Positions 17,344-28,334 of a stretch of 64,000 nucleotides of DNA are shown here, one piece after another. Source of the stretch: Saccharopolyspora gregorii (lineage in GTDB: Bacteria > Actinomycetota > Actinomycetes > Mycobacteriales > Pseudonocardiaceae); NCBI RefSeq assembly GCF_024734405.1, contig NZ_CP059556.1, positions 3,286,001 to 3,350,000 of the forward strand, in the 5' to 3' direction. Within the stretch, counting starts at the first letter, position 1. Each line of letters opens with the position of its first letter. The notes under the pieces were generated by a model. That model ran no database searches and was not told the origin of the DNA. It saw only the letters and a list, made by a program, of their open reading frames with translations. The translations under genes and the position numbers were made by a program.

Positions 17344-17694
17344 GTGGAGGCGCGGCAGCTGGAGCACTTCGTCACGATCGTCGACGAGGGCGGGTTCAAC
17401 CGCGCCGCCGAGCGCCCGCACGTCGCGCAGCCCTCGCTGTCGCAGGCGGCGCGGGCGCTGGAGCGGGACGTGGCGCTGTTCCACCGCCTGGGCAGGAGGG
17501 CGGGGCTCGCCGAGGCGGGCCGGGCGATGCTCGAACCGGCGCGGCAGGTGTTGCGGAAGGCGGAGTTCGCGCGGGCCGCCGGTGCCCGCGCCCTCGACCT
17601 GGCACCGGCGGCGGAGCTGCGGATCCCGCTGGTCCACCGCCCGGTGCCGCTCACCCCAGCCGCGCAGCGCTTCGCAGACCTGGCGCTGGGCTGA
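17344..17694 (+). pseudogene. LysR family regulator remnant with internal in-frame deletion
   Basis: The 116-codon frame begins as a normal LysR DNA-binding domain (EARQLEHFVTIVDEGGFNRA, then HVAQPSLSQAARALERD and LFHRLGRRAGLAEAG). After about residue 80 it jumps to PLVHRPVPLTPAAQRFADLA, which resembles the last 20 residues of a ~290-residue LysR protein. The whole effector-binding domain (about 170 residues) is missing, and 2 residues seem lost in the ERDVALF segment. GTG at 17344 retains GGGAGG at good spacing. It lies 71 bp upstream of the tartrate dehydrogenase-type gene, which an intact ancestor probably regulated. A short DNA-binding-only protein cannot be excluded. Confidence 0.75.
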
Positions 17695-17765
17695 TAGGCG
17701 TTCCCTCTCCTCCGGATCCGCGGCCGGTCCTGGACGCCGCCGCGAGATCCGCGTTGGATGGCGGC

Positions 17766-18833
17766 ATGTCCAGCTACGAGATCGCGGTCCTGCCGGGTGA
17801 CGGCATCGGTACCGAGGTGATGCCGGAGGCGCTGCGCGTGCTCGACGCGGTGCGCGCCGAGCACGGCACCGAGTTCCGCTACCGGCACTTCGACTGGAGT
17901 TGCGAGACCTACCGGGAGACGGGCCGGATGATGCCGGCGGACGGCATCGACCGGCTGCGCGACCACGATTCGATCCTGCTCGGCGCGGTCGGCTACCCGG
18001 GCGTGCCGGACCACGTGTCGCTGTGGGGCCTGCTGCTGCCGATCCGCCGGGAGTTCGACCAGTACGTGAACCTGCGGCCGGTGCGGCTGTTGCCGGGGGT
18101 GACGCCTCCGGTGCGGGACAAGGCGCCTGGCGACATCGACTTCTGGGTGGTGCGGGAGAACACCGAGGGCGAGTACTCGCGGCTCGGCGGGCGCCAGGGC
18201 GAGGGCACCCCGGCGGAGATGGTGCTGCAGACGGCGGTGTTCACCCGGCACGGCACCGACCGGATCCTGCGCTACGCCTTCGAGTTCGCCGAGCGGATCG
18301 GGAAACCGCACGTCACGTCGGGGACGAAGTCGAACGGGATCTACCACTCGATGCCGTACTGGGACGAGCGGTTCCGGGCGATCGCGGCGGAGCACCCGCA
18401 GGTGGCGGTGGACCAGGACCACATCGACATCCTGTGCGCCCGGTTCGTGATGTCGCCGGAGCGGTTCGACGTGGTGGTGGCGAGCAACCTGTTCGGCGAC
18501 ATCCTCTCCGACCTGGGGCCGGGGGTGACCGGCACGATCGGCGTGGCGCCGTCGGGGAACATCAACCCGGAGCGGCGGTTCCCGTCGACGTTCGAGCCGG
18601 TGCACGGTTCGGCGCCGGACATCGCGGGGCGCGGGGTGGCGAATCCGATCGGGCAGATCTGGTCGGCGGCGATGATGCTGGACCACCTCGGCGAGCAGGA
18701 CGCTGCCGCGGACGTGGTGCGGGCGATCGAGTCGGTGCTGGGGGCGGGCGCGGTGCGCACTCCGGACCTGGGCGGGACGGCGAGCACCGCGGATCTCGGG
18801 AAGGCGATCGCCGCGGAGATCGGCGCGGCGTGA
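17766..18833 (+). CDS. Tartrate dehydrogenase-type isocitrate/isopropylmalate dehydrogenase family enzyme
   Basis: A 355-residue beta-decarboxylating dehydrogenase. It starts YEIAVLPGDGIGTEVMPEAL, has the substrate segment VVRENTEGEYSRLGGRQGEG that marks tartrate dehydrogenases, the Mg-binding Asp pair in ASNLFGDILSDLGPGVTG, and the NAD site FEPVHGSAPDIAGRGVANP. Family members oxidise tartrate or D-malate with NAD. ATG at 17766 fits the conserved N-terminus; an in-frame TTG at 17754 adds four residues. A decayed LysR gene precedes it, so its regulation may now be constitutive. It is convergent with the GH5 gene. Confidence 0.87.
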   Translation: MSSYEIAVLPGDGIGTEVMPEALRVLDAVRAEHGTEFRYRHFDWSCETYRETGRMMPADGIDRLRDHDSILLGAVGYPGVPDHVSLWGLLLPIRREFDQYVNLRPVRLLPGVTPPVRDKAPGDIDFWVVRENTEGEYSRLGGRQGEGTPAEMVLQTAVFTRHGTDRILRYAFEFAERIGKPHVTSGTKSNGIYHSMPYWDERFRAIAAEHPQVAVDQDHIDILCARFVMSPERFDVVVASNLFGDILSDLGPGVTGTIGVAPSGNINPERRFPSTFEPVHGSAPDIAGRGVANPIGQIWSAAMMLDHLGEQDAAADVVRAIESVLGAGAVRTPDLGGTASTADLGKAIAAEIGAA

Positions 18834-18859
18834 CCGCGGCGGGCCGCGCACCTCGCGGG

Positions 18860-18931
18860 TGCGCGGCTCGCACGTACGCGGCACACGGGTACGCGGCTCA
18901 CGGGCGCGCGGCACGCGGGTCCGCGGCCGGG
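18860..18931. repeat. 15-bp tandem repeat between convergent genes
   Basis: Successive 15-bp units read TGCGCGGCTCGCACG, TACGCGGCACACGGG, TACGCGGCTCACGGG, CGCGCGGCACGCGGG and a decayed fifth. The array lies between the tartrate dehydrogenase-type stop (18833) and the GH5 stop (18940). Units differ at 2-5 positions, so the array is old. Units can also pair with one another as GC hairpins, so a termination role is possible. Confidence 0.7.
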
Positions 18932-18939
18932 CGCGCGGC

Positions 18940-20868
18940 TCAGCCGGGGAAGTTGTGCTGGAGCCAGCCGGTGAGTTCCGCCCGCGCCGCGGCGAGCCGG
19001 TCGGGGGCGGGAGCGCCGGGGCCGTTGGCGATGAGCGCGACGTGCACCGCGCCCGGGTCGTCGGGCGCCGACAGCAGCAGCCGGGAGTCCTCCGTGCGGT
19101 GAACGGCGTCCGCGTCGAGGTCGGAGAGCACGGTGGTGGCGCGCTCGCCGAAGGTCGCCGGCAGGTGCAGTTCGGTCGGCGCCGCGCCCGGCCCGTCCCG
19201 CCAGACGAGCACGCCGAACTGCCCGTCGCCGACGACCTCGCGCAGCGCGGGCAGCTCGGCGGGGATCCGGTTCCAGGTGAGGGTGGTGTCCCCGTCGCGG
19301 GAGCGGTCCTCGTAGCTGAACGCGAGCGTGCTGCCGTCCACCGCGCGCGGGTACACCCGGTCCAGCACACGGGGATCGGCGCGCAGCCCCAGGGTTCCGG
19401 TGTCGTCGCGGTGCACCACGGAGAAGTCCTCGCCGTTCCACCCGTCGGCATCGGTCCGCACCTTGTCCGGGTTCCCGTTCATCTCCTCGTGGTGCCTGCC
19501 GTGGTAGACGTCCCACTGCCACTGGGTTCCGGAGAGCACCGGTCCGGATTCGGCGGGCCGCTGCCACCAGTCCGCGCCGGGCAGCCGGGAGTCCATGCCC
19601 TGGTAGAGACCTTTGAGGACGGTCGGGAACTTCTCGGCGGTGTTCCCGCCGAGCGGATGCCCGAACTCGGAGACGAACCCGGTGGTGCCGAGGTCGGCGG
19701 CGCGGTCCCGGATCTCGGCGAAGTCCGCGGAGTTCTCCCCGTCCCGCGCCTTCCCGTACAGCCCGGATTGGGCGAGGGCGTGGTAGAAGTGCGCGTTGAA
19801 CACGTACCGGGTGCCGAGCGCGTCGAGCTCGGTGAACCCGCCCGGCTCCCGCACGAACGGCACGTTGTTGTTCCAGAACAGCGCGGGTTCGACGTAGGCG
19901 GGTTTGTCCTGCCAGCCGGCGCGGTCCATCGCGGCCCGGAACTCCTCGAAGAACGGCCACAGCAGGTCGCGTTCCCATTCGGCGGCGTCCTGGCCGTCGT
20001 CGAGCTCCCCGGCGTGCGGCTCGTTCATCGGGTCGAAGCCCAGGACGCGCTGGAACTGGGCCGGGGTGAGGTGGGTGGCCAGGTGGCGCAGCGTGATCTC
20101 GGCCTGGTCCAGGAACGCTTCCCGCACACCGACCGGGCCTGCCTCCGTGGGGATGCGGCGGTCGTGCCAGAAGTCGGCCTTGGCCTGCTTCACCGCCTGG
20201 TTGTTCATCATGTTCTGCCCCCAGTGGACGCAGATCCCGCAGCTCTCCGGCGGGTAGTCGCCGCCGTCGACGACCCAGTCCGGTGCGCCGTCTCCGGTGT
20301 ACCAGCTGTCCGGGCGGAACAGGTGCCGGGAGTAGAGGTCCTGGTGGTAGTCGGGCAGCACCCAGAACCCGGCGTCCGCGAACGCGGCGATCTGCTCGGT
20401 GACCTGGCGCAGGTAGTCATGGTCGATGCGGTCCGGGGCGGGCTGCACCCGCTCCCAGGACAGCAGGAAGCGGACGGCGTTGGCGCCGGTGCTCTCGCGC
20501 AGCGCGGTGGCCGATTCGCGGGCGTCCGCGGTGTCGGCGAAGGGCAGGTTGCCGTTCTCGGCGAGCTTGACCTCGCCGGAAATGTTGAAGCCGCGCAGCA
20601 CGACCTCCCGGCCGTGCCCGTCGCGGTAGGACGCCCCGTTCGCGGACGGCACGAGGGTGAGGGTGCGGGCGGCGGCGTCGGCGGGCGCCGCGGCGCCGGG
20701 CGGGTCCGCTGGTGCTGCGGCGCCGGGGACGTCGGCGAGTGCATCGGCGCGGGGCACGTCGAGCGCTGCGGCGCGGGCGACCTCGGCGGGCGGCGGTGCG
20801 GCGTGCGCGAGCGGGAGCGGGAACGCGACCAGCGACAGCGCGCAGGCGGCGCCGAGCGAGCGGATCAT
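18940..20868 (-). CDS. Secreted glycoside hydrolase family 5 enzyme (endoglycoceramidase-like)
   Basis: A 642-residue secreted protein. The N-terminus MIRSLGAACALSLVAFPLPL ends at an Ala-His-Ala cleavage site, followed by a ~50-residue Ala/Pro/Asp-rich linker, then the GH5 barrel (residues ~80-480) starting VLRGFNISGEVKLAENG. The acid/base Glu is in LGFDPMNEPHAG and the nucleophile Glu in TTGFVSEFGHPLGG. A beta-sandwich C-terminus (~500-642) is typical of endoglycoceramidases, which cut oligosaccharide from ceramide; endo-acting on other glycolipids is possible. The family also has CxxC in ESCGICVHWGQN. An upstream in-frame start adds 12 residues. Confidence 0.85.
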   Translation of the reverse strand: MIRSLGAACALSLVAFPLPLAHAAPPPAEVARAAALDVPRADALADVPGAAAPADPPGAAAPADAAARTLTLVPSANGASYRDGHGREVVLRGFNISGEVKLAENGNLPFADTADARESATALRESTGANAVRFLLSWERVQPAPDRIDHDYLRQVTEQIAAFADAGFWVLPDYHQDLYSRHLFRPDSWYTGDGAPDWVVDGGDYPPESCGICVHWGQNMMNNQAVKQAKADFWHDRRIPTEAGPVGVREAFLDQAEITLRHLATHLTPAQFQRVLGFDPMNEPHAGELDDGQDAAEWERDLLWPFFEEFRAAMDRAGWQDKPAYVEPALFWNNNVPFVREPGGFTELDALGTRYVFNAHFYHALAQSGLYGKARDGENSADFAEIRDRAADLGTTGFVSEFGHPLGGNTAEKFPTVLKGLYQGMDSRLPGADWWQRPAESGPVLSGTQWQWDVYHGRHHEEMNGNPDKVRTDADGWNGEDFSVVHRDDTGTLGLRADPRVLDRVYPRAVDGSTLAFSYEDRSRDGDTTLTWNRIPAELPALREVVGDGQFGVLVWRDGPGAAPTELHLPATFGERATTVLSDLDADAVHRTEDSRLLLSAPDDPGAVHVALIANGPGAPAPDRLAAARAELTGWLQHNFPG

Positions 20869-20914
20869 GCGCCACAAGCTACGAACCGGGCGGTCCACCC
20901 ACAACCATCAAACG

Positions 20915-20927
20915 TGAACAGCGTTCA
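20915..20927. promoter_or_regulatory. Candidate operator upstream of the GH5 gene
   Basis: TGAAC-AGC-GTTCA is a 13-bp inverted repeat about 47 bp before the GH5 start, in a locally AT-richer stretch (ATCAAACGTGAACAGCGTTC). Position and symmetry suit a repressor site, for example LacI- or GntR-like. No regulator gene is adjacent. Inference only. Confidence 0.35.
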
Positions 20928-21096
20928 TCTTTCATTCGTTCGGCGCAACGCGCACCGAGCCGCACCCGCGAGCACCCGCGACCCCGGTTCCCGGTACCGG
21001 GACCACGGCACCTACGCTGGACGTTTCCGGCCTCGTCAGTCCCCCGAGCGGGGCCGGAATCCCCGACCCCCGGAACCCCGAACCGCTGGACCCACC

Positions 21097-21231
21097 ATGA
21101 GCACCGGACCGGAACCTCGGCACCAGCACGGCGTCGACCACTTCGACGCGACCTTCGCCCGCGACCTCGTCTGGGCGCAGCGGCTGCGCGAACAGCTCGC
21201 CGAGCTCCCCACCACCGACGACGAGCGCTGA
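21097..21231 (+). CDS. Small hypothetical protein, 44 aa
   Basis: A 44-codon ORF, MSTGPEPRHQHGVDHFDATF and then a predicted amphipathic helix FARDLVWAQRLREQLAEL, ending TTDDER. Codon bias is strongly GC3 and the stop abuts the convergent kinase stop. A TACGCT box at about 21013 may be its promoter. No clear Shine-Dalgarno. I do not recognise a family; it could be a small helical accessory protein or spurious. Confidence 0.4.
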   Translation: MSTGPEPRHQHGVDHFDATFARDLVWAQRLREQLAELPTTDDER

Positions 21232-24819
<3,588 letters not shown>

Positions 24820-24823
24820 CGGG

Positions 24824-25480
24824 TCATCCCTTGCCGCGCGCGCCGCGGTCCAGCCGCAGCTCGGTGGCCAGCACGGCGGCCTCGCTGCGGTGGCGCATCG
24901 CCAGCTTCGCCAGCATCTGCGACACGTAGTTCTTGATGGTCTTCTCGGCGAGGTACATCCGCTGCGAGATCTCGCGGTTGGTGAGTCCTTCGCCGATGAG
25001 CTCCAGCACCTCCCGCTCCCGCGAGGTCAGCTCGCGCAGCGGGTCGGCGCGCTCCTGCTCGCGGCGCAGCCAGGACAGCATCGCCTCGGTCTTCTTCGGG
25101 CTCAGCAGCGAGCGGCCGGAGCCGACGGTGCGCAGCGCGCTGAGCAGCTCCTCGCTCACCACGCCCTTGAGCACGAAGCCCGACGCCCCGGCCAGGATCG
25201 CGTCCAGCAGCGCCTCGTGGTCGTCGAACGAGGTGAGCATCAGGCACCGCAGGCCCGGCTGCCGCGATCGCAGTTCCCGGCACAGCTCCACGCCGTTGCC
25301 GTCGGGCAGCCGCACGTCGAGCACCACCACGTCCGGGTCGTGCTGCGGCACCAGCGCCAGCGCCTCGGTCGCAGACGCCGCCTCGCCGATCAGCTCCAGT
25401 TCGGGGTCGGATTTCACCAGGGCCGCCACACCCCGCCGGATCACCTCGTGGTCGTCGACCACGAACACGCGCATCGCCAT
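24824..25480 (-). CDS. LuxR-type (NarL/FixJ family) response regulator
   Basis: A 218-residue two-domain regulator: receiver (residues 4-120) with [14 protein letters not shown], phospho-acceptor Asp55 in [13 protein letters not shown] and Lys in GFVLKGV, then the LuxR helix-turn-helix [20 protein letters not shown] and [18 protein letters not shown] (~150-200). It is very like DevR/DosR-type proteins. It precedes the hybrid kinase with a 4-base gap, the likely phosphodonor, although that kinase's own receiver adds a relay step. ATG at 25480 or 25474 are both possible; the long open frame upstream is not coding in style. Confidence 0.9.
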   Translation of the reverse strand: MAMRVFVVDDHEVIRRGVAALVKSDPELELIGEAASATEALALVPQHDPDVVVLDVRLPDGNGVELCRELRSRQPGLRCLMLTSFDDHEALLDAILAGASGFVLKGVVSEELLSALRTVGSGRSLLSPKKTEAMLSWLRREQERADPLRELTSREREVLELIGEGLTNREISQRMYLAEKTIKNYVSQMLAKLAMRHRSEAAVLATELRLDRGARGKG

Positions 25481-25551
25481 CTCGCTCGCCGGCCTCCCTC
25501 GTGGATCACCGCGGACACCAGGGCACCGACCAGGATAGGCACGAGCGGGCG

Positions 25552-25737
25552 TTATGCGCCCGGGGCGGAGTGGCGTCGATCTCGCAGTTCGAGCGGGGAA
25601 ACGGGGACGACCGCGGTGCCGGCCAGCCCCGGGCTGAGGCGGCGGGCGTACCAGGACAGCTGGCACTGCTCGCGGCAGAAGTCGTCGGACGGGCTGGAGG
25701 ACGGGATCGGTTCGCGGCAACTCGCACAGGTCATCAT
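25552..25737 (-). CDS. Small zinc-ribbon protein, 61 aa
   Basis: A 61-residue ORF starting [11 protein letters not shown] with a second pair in [17 protein letters not shown], giving a Cys-x2-Cys ... Cys-x3-Cys metal-binding pattern in the first 30 residues, followed by a short basic tail. GGAGGCGG precedes the start. Such small zinc-ribbon proteins are common in actinobacteria and of unknown role. It lies upstream of the two-component genes on the same strand (71-bp gap), so co-transcription is possible. Confidence 0.6.
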   Translation of the reverse strand: MMTCASCREPIPSSSPSDDFCREQCQLSWYARRLSPGLAGTAVVPVSPLELRDRRHSAPGA

Positions 25738-25872
25738 CGCTGCACCGCCTCCTCTGGAGGGCACCGTGGCAAGGTTCGTGCACCCCAGTGCACCCCCCGG
25801 TTGTTCCACCTGGGTTGCGCCCAGGTCACGGAACGGCGCCCACGGCGGTGCGGCGAACGGCGCAGCGCGGCC

Positions 25873-26097
25873 TCAGCCGTCCCGCATGAGGCGGTCGAAG
25901 GCGGCGTTGGCGTGCGCCCACTCGGTGGTGAGCACCGCGTCGCGGTCCTCGGCCGCGGTGGTGACGACGAAGCCGGGTTCGGCGACGCGGCGGCGCAGCT
26001 GGACGAGGTGCCCGGCGGCGGACCGCCCCAGCCGTTCGCCGTTGTCCCGCGGAACGCTCTGCCCGGGTGCGAGTTCGGTGGTGTCGGTGTCGGCCAT
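25873..26097 (-). CDS. Small hypothetical protein, 74 aa
   Basis: A 74-residue [23 protein letters not shown]..., with a charged C-terminal half ([15 protein letters not shown]). It has good GC3 bias and an ATG start divergent from the flavoprotein gene at 26241. There are no membrane segments or cysteines. I do not recognise the family. It may share a divergent promoter region with the flavoprotein gene. Confidence 0.5.
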   Translation of the reverse strand: MADTDTTELAPGQSVPRDNGERLGRSAAGHLVQLRRRVAEPGFVVTTAAEDRDAVLTTEWAHANAAFDRLMRDG

Positions 26098-26240
26098 GGT
26101 TCCGTTGTAGCCACCCGCGCGCCTCGTCGCAGGACAGCGGCGAGGCGCGTGCGGCGGCGGCGCGGCAGTGGTGCGCTGGGGGCGGCAGAGGTGACCGGGA
26201 CGCCGGATCTCGGGACGACGACGCGGACGAGGAGCGACGG

Positions 26241-27620
26241 ATGGCAGCCGAAGAGGTCGACGTGGTCGTGATCGGCATGGGACCCGGTGGGGAGGACGTC
26301 GCCGGGCGCTTGGCCACGGCGGGGCTGGACGTGGTGGCCGTGGAGGCCCGGCTGGTCGGCGGCGAGTGCCCGTACTACGCGTGCATCCCGACGAAGATGA
26401 TGGTGCGCGGCGCGGACGCGCTCGGCGAGGCCCGCCGGGTGCCGGAACTGGCCGGTTCCGCGACGGTGCGGCCCGACTTCACCCCGGTCGCGGACCGGAT
26501 CCGGGACGAGGCCACGACCGGCTGGGACGACACGGCCGCGGTGCAGCGGTTCGAGAAGATTGGCGGCCGGTTGGTGCGCGGCCGCGGCCGCATCACCGCT
26601 CCCGGCGAGGTGACGGTGACCGGCGGCGCGCAGCTGCGGACCTTCCACGCGCGCCGGGGGATCGTGCTCAACCCGGGCACCGAGCCGGTGGTGCCGCCCG
26701 TGGAGGGCCTCGCGGGCACGCCCTACTGGACGAACCGGGAGGCGGTGGCGGCGCGGGAGGCGCCGGATTCGCTGCTGGTGCTCGGCGCGGGGCCGGTGGG
26801 GTTGGAGTTCACCCAGGTGTTCGCGCGGTTCGGCAGCGCCGTCACCCTCGTCGACAACGGGGAACGCGTGCTCGGCCCGGCCGAACCGGAGGCCTCCGCG
26901 GTGCTGGAGCGGGTGCTGCGCGCCGAGGGAGTCGACGTGCGCACCGGAACGGCGGTGCGGCGCGTCTCGCACGACGGGGACCTGTTCCGCGTCGAGTTCG
27001 ACGGGGGCGAGCCGGTGCGGGTGCGTCGGCTGCTGGTGGCGACCGGGCGGCGCACCGACCTGGCGGAGCTCGGCGTCGGCGCGGTCGGGCTCGACGAGAA
27101 CGCCCGCACGATCCCGGTGGACGGGCGGTTGCGCGCCGCCGACGGGGTGTGGGCGATCGGTGACGTCACCGGGCACGGCGCGTTCACCCACGTCTCCGTC
27201 CACCAGGCGCCGATCGCGGCGGCCGACCTGCTCGGCACCGGTGGTCCCGCGGCCGACTACCGGGCGGTGCCGTCGGTGACGTTCACCGATCCGGAGGTGG
27301 GCATGGTCGGGCTCACCGAATCCGCCGCGCTGGAGCGGGGGTTCCGAGTGCGCACCGGCATCGCGCAGCTCCCCGCCACGCCGCGCGGCTTCATCCACGG
27401 CCCCGGCAACGACGGTCTGGTCAAGGTGGTGGCCGACGCGGACCGGGACGTGCTGGTCGGGGCGACGGCGGTGGCCCCCGGCGGCGGTGAGGTACTGGGG
27501 GCGCTGTCGGTGGCGGTGCACGCGGAGGTGCCGCTGGCGGTGCTGCGGCAGCAGATCTGGGCCTACCCGACGTTCCACCGGGCCATCTCGGCGGCGCTGG
27601 AGGACCTGGATGCGGGCTGA
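26241..27620 (+). CDS. FAD-dependent pyridine nucleotide-disulfide oxidoreductase (lipoamide dehydrogenase-like)
   Basis: A 459-residue flavoprotein. The FAD fold is VDVVVIGMGPGGEDVAGRLA; the redox-active pair is in GGECPYYACIPTK (CxxxxC); the NAD(P) fold is LLVLGAGPVGLEFTQ; the second FAD motif is VWAIGDVTGHGAFTHVSVHQ. Most lipoamide dehydrogenase or mercuric reductase relatives end with a catalytic His-Pro-Thr...Glu; here the region reads YPTFHRAISAAL, so the usual base is displaced. It may reduce quinones or a low-molecular disulfide. ATG at 26241 follows GAGGAGCGACGG. It stands upstream of a hairpin array and the ferredoxin gene. Confidence 0.85.
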   Translation: MAAEEVDVVVIGMGPGGEDVAGRLATAGLDVVAVEARLVGGECPYYACIPTKMMVRGADALGEARRVPELAGSATVRPDFTPVADRIRDEATTGWDDTAAVQRFEKIGGRLVRGRGRITAPGEVTVTGGAQLRTFHARRGIVLNPGTEPVVPPVEGLAGTPYWTNREAVAAREAPDSLLVLGAGPVGLEFTQVFARFGSAVTLVDNGERVLGPAEPEASAVLERVLRAEGVDVRTGTAVRRVSHDGDLFRVEFDGGEPVRVRRLLVATGRRTDLAELGVGAVGLDENARTIPVDGRLRAADGVWAIGDVTGHGAFTHVSVHQAPIAAADLLGTGGPAADYRAVPSVTFTDPEVGMVGLTESAALERGFRVRTGIAQLPATPRGFIHGPGNDGLVKVVADADRDVLVGATAVAPGGGEVLGALSVAVHAEVPLAVLRQQIWAYPTFHRAISAALEDLDAG

Positions 27621-27672
27621 GCTGGTCGGGGCGGCTCGGCAGGCCCGGGCGACCCCTTGACCCACCCAAGTC

Positions 27673-27900
27673 GGTCGAGCGGCCAACTCACCTGGTGACC
27701 TCTCCGAGGTGAGTGGGCCATCAGCCCGTTCTGGCCGGTCGAGCGGCCCACTCACCTGGTGGCCACTCCGAGGTGAGTGGACCCCCAGCCCGTTCTGGTC
27801 GGTCGAGTAGGCCACTCACCTGGTGACCTCTCCGAGGTGAGTGGGCCATCAGCCCATTCTGGTCGGTCGAGTGGGCCACTCACCTGGTGATCTCTTCGGG
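27673..27900. repeat. 64-bp tandem repeat (3.5 units) carrying three 47-nt hairpins
   Basis: Units start at 27673, 27737, 27801 and 27865 (partial); each is exactly 64 bp, beginning GGTCGAG and containing CACTCACCTGGTGACC...AGGTGAGTGG. The 47-nt hairpins of the dispersed family lie at 27709-27755, 27773-27819 and 27837-27883, bounded by GTGAGTGG and CACTCAC. The array fills most of the gap between the flavoprotein and the ferredoxin. Confidence 0.9.
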
Positions 27901-27994
27901 GTGGGGGTCGTGGCCGGGTCGAACCGGGGCCGGAGGTTTGAGCGGGCCCGGCACCGGGGAGGCCGCCAGGTGGAACCGATGTTCGGAGGCCCCG

Positions 27995-28312
27995 TTGACC
28001 TACGTGATCACCGAACCGTGCGTGGACGTGCTGGACCGCTCCTGCGTGGACGAGTGCCCGGTGGACTGCATCTACGAAGGCGGCCGGATGCTCTACATCC
28101 ATCCGGACGAGTGCATCGACTGCGGCGCCTGCGAACCCGTCTGCCCGGTGGAGGCGATCTACTACGAGGACGACGTGCCGGACGAGCAGGCCGCCTACAC
28201 GCAGGCGAACGCGGAGTTCTTCACCGAGCTCGGTTCGCCGGGCGGCGCGGCCTCGGTCGGCAAGGTGGACCGGGACGTCCCGCCGATCTCCGACCTCCCG
28301 CCGATGGCCTGA
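27995..28312 (+). CDS. fdxA: 7Fe ferredoxin (FdxA type)
   Basis: A 105-residue ferredoxin. Cys ligands of the [3Fe-4S] and [4Fe-4S] clusters are in TEPCVDVLDRSCVDECPVDC and ECIDCGACEPVCPVEAIYY, the classic arrangement of actinobacterial FdxA. The C-terminus EFFTELGSPGGAASVGKVD is also conserved. The start is TTG at 27995 (LTYVITEPC), with GGAGG 5 bases upstream; no ATG or GTG fits. It supplies electrons to P450s, nitroreductases or other partners. It is convergent with an acyl-CoA synthetase. Confidence 0.93.
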   Translation: MTYVITEPCVDVLDRSCVDECPVDCIYEGGRMLYIHPDECIDCGACEPVCPVEAIYYEDDVPDEQAAYTQANAEFFTELGSPGGAASVGKVDRDVPPISDLPPMA

Positions 28313-28334
28313 CCCGGGTGGCCGCCCGGGGACG

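Noticed and set aside
16188-19451. A 1087-codon minus frame with five-residue RTRVP-type repeats
   Set aside because: It runs across real genes on both strands; the repeats are the translated 15-bp minisatellite.
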